Assembly: GCA_049324235.1 (NCBI GenBank)
Contig: JBMOLJ010000062.1
Coordinates: 1 to 64,000, forward strand
Source: UBA1431 sp049324235
GTDB taxonomy: Bacteria; Bacillota; Clostridia; Christensenellales; UBA1431
Length of the DNA: 64,000 bases
Reading direction: 5' to 3'
Shown here: positions 1 through 6,513 of the stretch, piece after piece
Numbering within the stretch: position 1 is the stretch's first letter
Layout of the letters: the number at the start of each line of letters is the position of its first letter
Made by a program: the position numbers and the translations under genes
Notes under the pieces: generated by a model
What the model was told of the DNA's origin: nothing
Databases searched by the model: none
What the model saw: only the letters and a program-made list of their open reading frames with translations

Positions 1-158
1 AGGGAAACGAGCAGCACATGCAGCGGCAAAAATGCCAGGTCCTGCAGGAACAGGAAGCCGGATTCCCCGGGCTCGTTGAATAGCAGATGCTGTAATGCAA
101 AAAACCCCAGAGAGAGTATGATCAGTACGGCTGCAATAAAATAAGTGAACCGTTTCAA
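1..158 (-). CDS. N-terminal part of an unidentified membrane protein (cut by window edge)
   Basis: The minus strand reads about 52 open codons from a TTG start at 158, with a GGGGG ribosome-binding stretch 9 bases upstream; the ATG a few bases further upstream is out of frame and hits a stop at once. The product begins MKRFTYFIAAVLIILSLG and has a clear hydrophobic helix at residues 5-24, a short acidic loop (NEPGES), then a second hydrophobic stretch that runs off the window. I do not recognise the family with confidence. The rest of the gene lies to the left of base 1. Confidence 0.55.
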   Translation of the reverse strand, partial: MKRFTYFIAAVLIILSLGFFALQHLLFNEPGESGFLFLQDLAFLPLHVLLVS

Positions 159-214
159 TAAAACATACCCCCTGCAGAACCTTCTCCTGCGTCATCCATT
201 TAGCCTTCCGTACA

Positions 215-805
215 TCAATAGGTTTCCGCAAACACCTCGAAGTGCGCCTGCGGATGCGCGCATGCGGGGCATTCGGCCGGCGCTTCGGTTCCCTCGTGTA
301 TGTATCCGCAGTTGCCGCATTTCCATAACACCTTTTCCGCTTTTTTAAATACCGTCCCGTTGAGAACATTTCCGGCGAGCTTGACGTACCTTATTTCGTG
401 CCGTTTCTCGGCATCCGCGATATGCCTGTACACCTCGGCGATCTCGGGGAAACCTTCCTCATCTGCAACCCGCGCAAATTCGGGGTACAGTTCGGACCAT
501 TCCTCGTTTTCGCCGCTTGCCGCGGCCTTCAGGTTTTCGAGCGTGGTGCCCATCGCCACCGGATAGCCCGCGTTGATCTCTATCATTGCCGGGAGTTCAT
601 CCAGGCCCTGCAAGAGGAACTTAAAGAACCTCTTGGCGTGCTCCTTCTCGTTGTCGGCCGTTTCGATAAAAATGTTCCTGATCTGCTTGTACCCTTCCTT
701 GTCCGCAACCGATGCGTAATATGTATAACGGTTGCGCGCCTGCGATTCCCCCGCAAAAGATTTCAGCAGGTTTTGAGCTGTTCTGGTTCCATTCAAACTT
801 TTCAT
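215..805 (-). CDS. rbr: Rubrerythrin
   Basis: Rubrerythrin, a cytoplasmic non-heme iron peroxidase that reduces hydrogen peroxide in anaerobes. The 196-residue product has the N-terminal four-helix di-iron domain (ESQARNRY near residue 20, EKEH near 53-56, EKRHE near 133-137) and a C-terminal rubredoxin-like iron site with paired CxxC at 163-166 and 179-182. An in-frame upstream extension to 847 lacks a good ribosome binding site; GGGAGGA lies 7 bases before the ATG at 805, so that start is preferred. Its start overlaps the perR stop as ATGA, so the two are cotranscribed and translationally coupled; the Per box upstream of perR probably controls both. Confidence 0.95.
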   Translation of the reverse strand: MKSLNGTRTAQNLLKSFAGESQARNRYTYYASVADKEGYKQIRNIFIETADNEKEHAKRFFKFLLQGLDELPAMIEINAGYPVAMGTTLENLKAAASGENEEWSELYPEFARVADEEGFPEIAEVYRHIADAEKRHEIRYVKLAGNVLNGTVFKKAEKVLWKCGNCGYIHEGTEAPAECPACAHPQAHFEVFAETY

Positions 806-1233
806 GATAATCCTCCCATTCCTTTTGTTTTTTTGCATTCGGGACAAAATCCCTTGAAATAAACGTTTTTCTCATTTATTTCAAAACCGGCTAAAGTGTT
901 ATTTTCAAGCGCGTTCATATCAACCGGAAAATCATACACACCTCCGCACGCCTCGCACTTGAAATGTCCGTGGACGGACATGCCGGCATCATAGCGCATT
1001 TCATTGTCCTCAATCGTAATGACCCTTGCCAGTCCGGCTTCTTCAAAGAGATTCAACGAATTATAGACCGTGGTTTTTGACAGAGTGGGAATATCCATGA
1101 TGAGCGCATGGAATATCTCATCAACCGTAGGGTGCGTCCGGCGGGTAACCAGATATTCGTATATCTTCAGTCTCTGGTAGGATGGCCGGATATTCTTTTT
1201 TTGCAATTCTTGAGCGAGAGCTTCAATTCCCAT
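802..1233 (-). CDS. perR: Fur-family peroxide-sensing repressor PerR
   Basis: 143-residue Fur-family regulator. The metal site matches Bacillus subtilis PerR (H37, D85, H91, H93, D104) at a constant offset of three: H34, D82, H88, H90 and D101. The aspartate at 101 is the residue that separates peroxide-sensing PerR from Fur proteins, which have glutamate. Structural zinc cysteines are CEAC at 93-96 and CPEC at 130-133. The winged helix covers roughly 15-75. A longer reading from 1269 has no ribosome binding site; AAAGGG precedes the ATG at 1233. It heads an operon with rubrerythrin and has a Per box 14 bases upstream, so autoregulation by peroxide is expected. Confidence 0.93.
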   Translation of the reverse strand: MGIEALAQELQKKNIRPSYQRLKIYEYLVTRRTHPTVDEIFHALIMDIPTLSKTTVYNSLNLFEEAGLARVITIEDNEMRYDAGMSVHGHFKCEACGGVYDFPVDMNALENNTLAGFEINEKNVYFKGFCPECKKTKGMGGLS

Positions 1234-1246
1234 GATACGGCCCTTT

Positions 1247-1261
1247 TTATAATAATTATAT
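1247..1261 (-). promoter_or_regulatory. Per box upstream of perR-rbr
   Basis: TTATAATAATTATAT matches the published Per box TTATAATnATTATAA at 14 of 15 positions (the N counted as a match). It lies between the perR start at 1233 and the AT-rich promoter region. PerR bound here would repress perR and rubrerythrin until peroxide inactivates it. Binding itself is inferred. Confidence 0.8.
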
Positions 1262-1334
1262 TTTTGCAATCATTACTTTTTTATGATTGTAGCAGCATTG
1301 TTGTTTTATGTCAACACTAAGTATAGAATTTTCA

Positions 1335-1372
1335 TAAAAAAATCCCGCTGTTTTCTATGGAAAACAGCGGGA
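1335..1372 (-). terminator. Intrinsic terminator of the structured RNA unit
   Basis: A perfect 13-bp stem (arms 1343-1355 and 1360-1372, TCCCGCTGTTTTC and its complement) with a 4-base loop is followed, on the minus strand only, by a run of seven T. It therefore ends transcription arriving from 1373-2180 and insulates perR from it. Confidence 0.88.
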
Positions 1373-1785
1373 CAATAAACAGAGTATACCATGGGCCGCC
1401 ACATCCGTGAGCGGGACTGCAGGCTTATGGGACCTGCTGTGCTCGTCCCGGTTGTACCGGTGATATGCTACCATTCATGCAAAAGGTTGTGTAGTGCCCC
1501 CCCTGACCATAGTCCCGGCACCGGACTACGGTTCCAGGATCGGCAAACGCCGCTTACGGCCCGTATTAACCGCGGCCACCCGAAATAGATTGCCTCGGCC
1601 CTCCGGACACCAACGCGGCGCAGGATGCTTTCCGTTGAGGCTTTTCGAGAGTTAAACATTTCTGATCATCTCCCATTGTGTCGCCTTCAAGTCCCTGCTG
1701 GTGTCCTCTTTGGTCGCCAAAACCCTTGCTTGTTTAAACGGTCGCCTGCTTTATCCGCTCACGGATGTGACAGCCCATGTTAGGA
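1373..1785 (-). ncRNA. Candidate large structured noncoding RNA, family not identified
   Basis: No credible protein is encoded here on either strand, yet the segment is GC-rich and highly paired. Bases 1755-1769 pair perfectly with 1400-1414 (15 bp), and after a 3-base internal loop 1773-1779 pair with 1390-1396 (7 bp), closing a domain of about 340 nt. Internal hairpins include a GCAGG/CCTGC stem near 1423-1441 and an ACCGTAGTCC/GGGACTATGGT stem near 1508-1535. An intrinsic terminator follows on the minus strand, and a promoter plus two small genes lie upstream on the same strand. The RNase P core (GAGGAAAGTCC), the tmRNA 5' end and the group II intron domain V motif were looked for and not found. 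Rfam families such as raiA, OLE or ROOL could not be tested here. Confidence 0.7.
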
Positions 1786-1808
1786 AACATCAATCCTGTG
1801 TGCCCGGC

Positions 1809-1937
1809 TTAAGCATCGTCCATTAAAACCGACTGTTTCGTGTCTTTTGAACTGCTCTGCACTTCTACCTTCTGTGGGCCGCCCTGGTCCTTGGTTTTCT
1901 TTTTGCCGCCCTTTTTGATATCATTGTTTTTTGCCAT
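1809..1937 (-). CDS. 42-residue basic small protein
   Basis: The ATG at 1937 has an excellent ribosome binding site (AAGGAGGGA, 6 bases away) and opens a 42-codon frame. The product is hydrophilic and lysine-rich at the N terminus (KKGGKKKTK at 9-17), with a serine/glutamine-rich middle and an acidic end (MDDA). It has no membrane segment. It starts 13 bases after the stop of the 52-residue gene at 1951, whose stop codon is part of its ribosome binding site, so the two are coupled. The structured RNA starts about 30 bases downstream. I do not recognise the family; RNA binding would fit the charge but is only a guess. Confidence 0.75.
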   Translation of the reverse strand: MAKNNDIKKGGKKKTKDQGGPQKVEVQSSSKDTKQSVLMDDA

Positions 1938-1950
1938 GTCTTATCCCTCC

Positions 1951-2109
1951 TTATACTGGTTCTGCTTTTTTGTTCCCGGTCTTCGCTTTCCCCTGCATCT
2001 CCGGCACCGGTTTCACGTCATTCTTTGGAAAGTTCGGCCTGTGATGGTTTTCGGTACCGTGGTTGCGGGGATCGTCCGGATCGGGTCTTCTCATACCGGC
2101 TTTAGCCAT
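1951..2109 (-). CDS. 52-residue basic small protein
   Basis: An ATG at 2109 preceded by GAGGCGA opens a 52-codon frame. The product is hydrophilic and rich in proline, asparagine, histidine and lysine, with the blocks RRPDPDDP at 7-14, NHHRPNFPKND at 21-31 and PVPEMQGKAK near 34-43. It lacks cysteines and membrane segments and looks intrinsically disordered. The regular spacing of charged and proline residues makes a real gene likely; it resembles short uncharacterised clostridial proteins as I recall them, but no name can be given. It is the first gene of a unit running from the promoter at 2181-2208 to the terminator at 1335. Confidence 0.75.
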   Translation of the reverse strand: MAKAGMRRPDPDDPRNHGTENHHRPNFPKNDVKPVPEMQGKAKTGNKKAEPV

Positions 2110-2180
2110 TTTTGTCGCCTCATATCAGTTTTTATTATTTTGCCCAAATTTCAAAAGACATACATTGTTTGCAAAAGTTT

Positions 2181-2208
2181 TTTATACACGGGAAAAGCGC
2201 ACTTGCAA
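2181..2208 (-). promoter_or_regulatory. Sigma-A-type promoter of the small-protein/structured-RNA unit
   Basis: On the minus strand TTGCAA (2203-2208) and TATAAA (2181-2186) are 16 bases apart. The start point would fall near 2174, giving a 65-base leader before the first small gene. The -35 overlaps the U-tract of the preceding terminator, so the unit begins exactly where pdxR transcription ends. Confidence 0.55.
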
Positions 2209-2228
2209 AAAAAGCCTGCTTAGCAGGC
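2207..2228 (-). terminator. Short intrinsic terminator downstream of pdxR
   Basis: GCCTGCT/AGCAGGC (2214-2228) forms a compact hairpin followed on the minus strand by seven T. It lies about 105 bases after the pdxR stop, beyond a palindromic repeat. Confidence 0.65.
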
Positions 2229-2253
2229 CATGGTTGAACGAAAAATCCTTTAT

Positions 2254-2332
2254 CCATTCTGAGCACAGCGGAGAATCCAAAATTGCCGTAATAACAAGGA
2301 TTCTTGGTGCACTCCGCTTCTTCAGAATGACA
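2254..2332. repeat. Palindromic intergenic repeat (CATTCTGA...AGAATCC arms)
   Basis: Two inverted copies of the same arm face each other: CATTCTGAGCACAGCGGAGAATCC-like at 2254-2278 and its inverted counterpart at 2298-2332 with a longer middle. Both keep the ends CATTCTGA and AGAATCC. Repeats with these ends are dispersed in many clostridial genomes as I recall. The element abuts the pdxR stop codon. No transposase is present; a non-autonomous MITE or REP-like element is the likeliest explanation. Confidence 0.6.
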
Positions 2333-2333
2333 T

Positions 2334-3776
2334 TTAGATCGTAAAAACAGAGTTTTTTGTCTTGAGCGCAATCAGGTGTTTTAAACATTTTTCTATTACC
2401 GAAAGTCCGTTTTTCATTTCGTCCGGCGAGGCCACGGCATAGCTGATGCGTATGTGGCTGTCAGCCCCCAGCATCGGGAAAACGTAATAGGTACTGCCCT
2501 TTGACAGGAGCACGTTATGATGCCTGCATTTTTCATACAGTTCTTCATCCCTGATTTTTTCGGGAAGCCTGACCCACAGTCCGAACCCTCCCTTTGGCCT
2601 GTCAAGGGTAATGCCCGTTTCGCTCCAGCGCGAAACGCTGCCGTACGCAAGCTCCAACCGCTGTTTATACAGCATAGCGGCGCGCCTTACATGCTCCCGC
2701 CACGCACCGCTTTGCAGGTAGATGCAAAGCGCGCGCTGGATCAGGCCGGATGTGGAGATGTCCGTAATATACTTCGCGCTGATGATGTCCCTGGCTATCC
2801 TCTGCGGCGCAATGACGAACCCTGCGCGCAGCCCGGGCATGAATATCTTCGAGAAGCTGCGGATGTAGATGACGCGGTCCTGACTATCCTGCGCTTTAAG
2901 CGGCAGGAACCTGTCCTCGTCAAGGCTCAGGTCGCTCCAAAGGTCTTCTTCCAGGATATAAAAATCATGCTTTTCGGCCAGGCGCAGAAGCTCAAGGCGC
3001 TTTTGCGCCGACATGCAAGCGCCGGTGGGCGTCTGGTACACCGGCATCGTATACAGAAAGCGCGGGTTATACCGCTCGGCGCAGTGTTTGAGCACATCCA
3101 TGCGGATACCGTCTTTTTCCACCGGCACGCCGATGACCTTCGCGCCCCTGAGCGCGAAGGTCGACCGCGCGCCCATGTAAGACGGGTTCTCGGCCAGCAC
3201 GACATCATTGGGGCGTATCAGAACCTTGGAAACCAGATCGATCGCCTGCTGCGCGCCCGTCGTAATAAGTATATCGCCTGCATCGCAGCCGATGGAAAAG
3301 CACTCCCCGGCAAACTTTGCAAGTTCCTGCCGCAGCCCCTCAAAGCCTTCGCTGTCCTGATAGGTGAAGGCGTTGCCCCCGTCCGTGTCCAGCACCCTGC
3401 TGATGGCTTCCTTGAATTCCGCCGCAGGAAACATATCCGGCCCGGGCGTGTTCCCCGCAAGGTTGACCGCCCCCGCGGGTATGAACAGCCTGCTGGCGTC
3501 GGGCATTGCGCCGGTTCCATCAGCGGACCGGTTTTGCGGGAGGCAGTATGTCCCGCTGCCCGGCTTGGTATACACCATTCCATTGTCCTCGAGATACCGG
3601 TATGCCGCTATTACCGTGGCATTGCTCACCCTGAGCTGTTTGGCCAGCTTACGGATGGGCGGCAGCCTCTCGCCGTCGGCGATACTGCCGTTTTTGATAG
3701 CTCCCGCAATGGACGCGGCCAGCGCCCGATACGCCGGTTCGCTGGCACCGTTTAATTGTATCGGTACAATTTTCAT
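2334..3776 (-). CDS. pdxR: MocR/GabR-type regulator PdxR (GntR helix-turn-helix fused to an aminotransferase-like domain)
   Basis: 480-residue regulator. Residues 1-78 form a GntR winged helix (ERLPPIRKLAKQLRVSNATV); residues 95-475 are a fold-type I aminotransferase domain with the PLP lysine in SFSK near residue 310. In this family the domain senses PLP rather than catalysing transamination. It is divergent from pdxS, which is the standard arrangement for PdxR, the activator of PLP synthesis. The GGGGAAGA site favours the ATG at 3776 over the longer reading from 3803. A near-palindrome inside its first codons matches another at the pdxS promoter, suggesting autoregulation. Confidence 0.9.
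   Translation of the reverse strand: MKIVPIQLNGASEPAYRALAASIAGAIKNGSIADGERLPPIRKLAKQLRVSNATVIAAYRYLEDNGMVYTKPGSGTYCLPQNRSADGTGAMPDASRLFIPAGAVNLAGNTPGPDMFPAAEFKEAISRVLDTDGGNAFTYQDSEGFEGLRQELAKFAGECFSIGCDAGDILITTGAQQAIDLVSKVLIRPNDVVLAENPSYMGARSTFALRGAKVIGVPVEKDGIRMDVLKHCAERYNPRFLYTMPVYQTPTGACMSAQKRLELLRLAEKHDFYILEEDLWSDLSLDEDRFLPLKAQDSQDRVIYIRSFSKIFMPGLRAGFVIAPQRIARDIISAKYITDISTSGLIQRALCIYLQSGAWREHVRRAAMLYKQRLELAYGSVSRWSETGITLDRPKGGFGLWVRLPEKIRDEELYEKCRHHNVLLSKGSTYYVFPMLGADSHIRISYAVASPDEMKNGLSVIEKCLKHLIALKTKNSVFTI
3754..3771. promoter_or_regulatory. PdxR operator candidate 1 (inside pdxR 5' end)
   Basis: AATTGTATCGGTACAATT is an 18-base near-perfect palindrome (one mismatched pair) within codons 3-8 of pdxR. 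It is almost identical to the site at 3852-3869. The coding position is compatible with repression of pdxR itself. Confidence 0.6.
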
Positions 3777-3851
3777 GTATTCTTCCCCTGAAACCGTTGC
3801 CATGTTTTGCTTTTTTACTTAGTATAATATCATGCTTTAGCAGAAAAAACA

Positions 3852-3869
3852 AATTGTATCAGTATAATT
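3852..3869. promoter_or_regulatory. PdxR operator candidate 2 (upstream of pdxS)
   Basis: AATTGTATCAGTATAATT differs from operator 1 at only two of 18 positions and is palindromic with few mismatches. It ends 15 bases before the pdxS start, just upstream of the GGAGGG ribosome binding site. The two sites are 98 bases apart centre to centre. A TATAAT sequence lies between them at 3823-3828. Confidence 0.6.
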
Positions 3870-3884
3870 CTGGAGGGAAAGAAA

Positions 3885-4760
3885 ATGCCGCGATATGAAC
3901 TCAACAAGAACCTCGCCCAGATGCTCAAAGGCGGGGTCATCATGGATGTGGTCACGCCCGAGCATGCCGAGATCGCCGAAAATGCCGGCGCGGTGGCCGT
4001 AATGGCGCTGGAAAAAGTTCCGGCCGACATACGCAAAAGCGGCGGAGTCGCGCGCATGTCTGATCCGAGAATGATCAGGGAGATCAAGGCCGCTGTGACC
4101 ATCCCGGTCATGGCCAAGGTGCGGATAGGACATTTTGTAGAGGCGCAGATACTGGAAGCCATAGGCATCGATTACATCGACGAAAGCGAAGTACTCACGC
4201 CCGCTGACAATCTGTACCACATCGACAAAAAGGCTTTCAAAATACCCTTTGTCTGCGGGGCGAGGAATCTTGGCGAGGCCCTCAGAAGAATCGGCGAGGG
4301 CGCGGCCATGATACGCACCAAAGGCGAAGCGGGGACCGGCAACGTCGTGGAAGCCGTAAAGCACATGCGCACCATCATGGGCGAGATGCGCAGGCTTTCC
4401 GCGCTGCCCGAGGAAGAGCGCATGACGGCTGCGAAAGAAATGGGCGCGCCGTATGAACTTGTACAATATGTGGCGCAAAGCGGCAGGCTGCCCGTGGTAA
4501 ACTTCGCGGCGGGCGGGATCGCCACGCCCGCGGACGCGGCCCTGATGATGCAATTAGGGAGCGACGGCGTGTTCGTCGGCTCGGGGATATTCAAATCGTC
4601 CGACCCCGAAAAACGCGCGCGCGCCATCGTAAAGGCTGTGGCGTATTATAACGACCCGGACGTGCTCGCGCAGGTGTCCGAGGACATCGGGCAGCCTATG
4701 GACAGCCTGGATGTCGCGGCGCTTCCCGAAGAAAACCGGTACGCCGCGCGGGGCTGGTGA
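3885..4760 (+). CDS. pdxS: Pyridoxal 5'-phosphate synthase subunit PdxS
   Basis: PdxS makes PLP from ribose 5-phosphate, glyceraldehyde 3-phosphate and ammonia supplied by PdxT. The 291-residue TIM barrel has full family length, with the hallmark segments GGVIMDVVTPEHAEIAE near residue 12-28, VMALEKVPADIR near 40, the lysine-containing IPVMAKVRIGHFVEAQ near 72-87 and GGIATPADAALMMQLGSDG near 207-225. A GGAGGG site precedes the ATG. It overlaps or abuts pdxT, forming a two-gene operon ended by the terminator at 5334-5364. Confidence 0.97.
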   Translation: MPRYELNKNLAQMLKGGVIMDVVTPEHAEIAENAGAVAVMALEKVPADIRKSGGVARMSDPRMIREIKAAVTIPVMAKVRIGHFVEAQILEAIGIDYIDESEVLTPADNLYHIDKKAFKIPFVCGARNLGEALRRIGEGAAMIRTKGEAGTGNVVEAVKHMRTIMGEMRRLSALPEEERMTAAKEMGAPYELVQYVAQSGRLPVVNFAAGGIATPADAALMMQLGSDGVFVGSGIFKSSDPEKRARAIVKAVAYYNDPDVLAQVSEDIGQPMDSLDVAALPEENRYAARGW

Positions 4761-4762
4761 AT

Positions 4763-5335
4763 ATGTGCAAAATCGGTGTATTGTCGCTGCAGGGCTCGGT
4801 CGCCGAGCATCTTGCGTGCATCGAGAACGCGGGCGCGCGGCCTGTCCCGGTCAAAACCCGTAATACGCTCGGAAATGTCGACGCTCTGATACTCCCCGGC
4901 GGCGAAAGCACCACGCTGGGGATACTGCTGCGGGAATTCGGCCTGACGGAGCCCCTGAGAAACAGCATCGGAGATGGGCTGCCCGTCTGGGGCACCTGCG
5001 CGGGGATGATACTCCTCGCCAAACAAATCGAGGGGCAGGAAACCTGCCACCTCGGCGTCATGGATATCGCCGTGCGGCGCAACGGATACGGCTCCCAGCT
5101 AAATAGCTTCACCGCCCGCGCCGTTATACTGGAGGTCTCGCAAGACCCTATGCCACTTGTGTTCATCCGCGCGCCCTACATCGAAAAGACGTGGGGCAGT
5201 ACTCAAGAGATGCTTACCATGAACGGCAGGCTGGTAGCGGCCCGCCAGGGCCACATGCTCGCGACCGCTTTCCATCCTGAGCTGACCGGTGATCTGAGTT
5301 TTTACAGGTATTTCATCGATAAGATAGTGAAATAA
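4763..5335 (+). CDS. pdxT: Pyridoxal 5'-phosphate synthase glutaminase subunit PdxT
   Basis: Class I glutamine amidotransferase that feeds ammonia to PdxS. The catalytic triad is visible: cysteine in GTCAGM near residue 77, and His-Glu in HPELT near 170-172; the N terminus KIGVLSLQGSVAEH is diagnostic. Two starts are possible, a GTG at 4757 that overlaps the pdxS stop, and the ATG at 4763; the second gives the usual family N terminus and is used here. Length (190 residues) is normal. Confidence 0.96.
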   Translation: MCKIGVLSLQGSVAEHLACIENAGARPVPVKTRNTLGNVDALILPGGESTTLGILLREFGLTEPLRNSIGDGLPVWGTCAGMILLAKQIEGQETCHLGVMDIAVRRNGYGSQLNSFTARAVILEVSQDPMPLVFIRAPYIEKTWGSTQEMLTMNGRLVAARQGHMLATAFHPELTGDLSFYRYFIDKIVK

Positions 5336-5364
5336 AAAGAAGGGCGTATGCCCTTCTTTTTATT
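5334..5364 (+). terminator. Intrinsic terminator after pdxST
   Basis: AAAAAGAAGGGC/GCCCTTCTTTTT (5334-5345 and 5350-5361) forms a 12-bp stem with a GTAT loop. Both flanks are A/T runs, so it can act bidirectionally between pdxT and the convergent riboflavin operon. Confidence 0.85.
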
Positions 5365-5375
5365 ATGTTCTTTAC

Positions 5376-6044
5376 TTAAAAATACTCCTTCAGCTCCGTT
5401 ATATCGCTGATGACCGCGTCCGCGCCATCCAGTTCGCCTTCGCGGGCGAAGCCGTAGCTGCATCCGATGGTGTGAATGCCGTTTGCCCTGCCCGCCTCCA
5501 TGTCCAGAGCCCTGTCGCCGACGATTGCCATATCCATAGGGTAACGCTCCTTGACGCGCCTTAAAATCTCGTGTTTCGGAACCGCGCCGTAGCCTTCCGA
5601 ACAGGCAAGCTCGTCGAAATACGCGTCCAGGCCGAACGCCTTCGCGTGGCCATCCATGTAGTATTTCCTGCAGTTGCTGATGAACACCAGGCGGTACCCC
5701 TTGCCTTTGAGATAGGAAAGCGCCTCCAGCGCGCCGGGATAAAGCACGGCCCTGCCCTGCTCAATGAGTTCCTTCTGCGCTTCCTTGATGATCTGCATGC
5801 ATTGGCTTCTGGTATCGTCATCCGCACCGGGCAAAAACGCTTCCCACATTTCGATGCAGTTCAGCCCGAGCCAGCGGCTGATCTCATCATCCCGCCATTC
5901 CCTTGGCTCAGCCTTCCCCGTTCTCACCAGAAAATCATAAGCTCTGTTGAAAGCGGGGGCATAGATCGCCATGCTGTCGTGCAGGCATCCGTCATAATCA
6001 AAGAAGATTGTCCTTACGTCCTTAAAAAGCCGCCGTTTATCCAT
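5376..6044 (-). CDS. HAD-superfamily phosphatase, last gene of the riboflavin operon
   Basis: 222-residue HAD hydrolase with motif I FFDYDGCLHDS (nucleophile D16, acid/base D18), motif II FISN near residue 113, the lysine in VPKHE and motif III IVGDRALDMEAG near 181. Residues 20-90 form an alpha-helical C1 cap, as in phosphoglycolate phosphatase-like enzymes. It begins one base after the ribH stop, with AAGG inside ribH, so it belongs to the FMN-regulated operon. Riboflavin synthesis needs a phosphatase for 5-amino-6-(5-phospho-D-ribitylamino)uracil that RibD/RibBA/RibH/RibE do not supply, and HAD proteins do this in other bacteria. That role is inferred from position. Confidence 0.85.
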   Translation of the reverse strand: MDKRRLFKDVRTIFFDYDGCLHDSMAIYAPAFNRAYDFLVRTGKAEPREWRDDEISRWLGLNCIEMWEAFLPGADDDTRSQCMQIIKEAQKELIEQGRAVLYPGALEALSYLKGKGYRLVFISNCRKYYMDGHAKAFGLDAYFDELACSEGYGAVPKHEILRRVKERYPMDMAIVGDRALDMEAGRANGIHTIGCSYGFAREGELDGADAVISDITELKEYF

Positions 6045-6045
6045 G

Positions 6046-6513
6046 CTACATCTGCCTTAACAGATTCGCCGTTTCAATAGCCGTGGTCGCGGCGTCATAC
6101 CCCTTGTTGCCCGCCTTTGTACCTGCCCTCTCTATCGCCTGCTCAATGGTATCGGTAGTCAGCACGCCGAATATCACCGGCATCTTCGTATCCAGCGAAA
6201 CCTTTGCAATGCCCTTGGACACCTCGTTTGCCACATAATCATAGTGCGAGGTCGACCCCCTGATCACGGCGCCCAAGCAGATCACCGCGTCGTATTTGCC
6301 GGAAAGCGCCATTTTCTGCGCGGCCAGCGGTATCTCGAAGGACCCGGGCACCCATGCCACTTCGATATCCGCTTCCTCCGCGCCGTGCCGCAAAAGCCCG
6401 TCGATCGCACCGGCCAGAAGCTTGCTGCCGATGAACTCATTGAAACGCCCGACGATAATCCCGAATTTCAGGCCCTTGGCAAGCAGGTTCCCCTCATACG
6501 TTTTGATTGACAT
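6046..6513 (-). CDS. ribH: 6,7-dimethyl-8-ribityllumazine synthase
   Basis: RibH condenses the ribityl-aminouracil with 3,4-dihydroxy-2-butanone 4-phosphate to give lumazine; it assembles as pentamers or icosahedra in the cytoplasm. The 155-residue protein has GRFNEFI, PGSFEIP and the catalytic histidine segment RGSTSHYDYVANEVSKG near residue 82-98. The start at 6513 (AGGAAGG 8 bases upstream) is preferred over the GTG at 6522, which sits directly on the ribosome binding site. Its first codons overlap the ribBA stop. Confidence 0.95.
   Translation of the reverse strand: MSIKTYEGNLLAKGLKFGIIVGRFNEFIGSKLLAGAIDGLLRHGAEEADIEVAWVPGSFEIPLAAQKMALSGKYDAVICLGAVIRGSTSHYDYVANEVSKGIAKVSLDTKMPVIFGVLTTDTIEQAIERAGTKAGNKGYDAATTAIETANLLRQM

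Noticed and set aside
1560..1576. 16S rRNA-like string (CCGCGGTTAATACGG)
   Set aside because: Resembles the 530-loop sequence but has an extra T and no rRNA context around it; treated as chance inside the RNA.
1468..1659. 63-codon minus-strand ORF
   Set aside because: It lies wholly in the structured RNA, has a biased Arg/Trp/Pro/Gly composition with no domain, and breaks no constraint that the RNA explanation does not cover.
1840..2223. 127-codon plus-strand ORF over the two small genes
   Set aside because: No ribosome binding site and Phe/Leu/Pro-rich composition; the minus-strand small genes have strong sites and sensible products.
2517..3755. 412-codon plus-strand ORF
   Set aside because: Antisense shadow of pdxR caused by codon bias; no ribosome binding site or recognisable domain.
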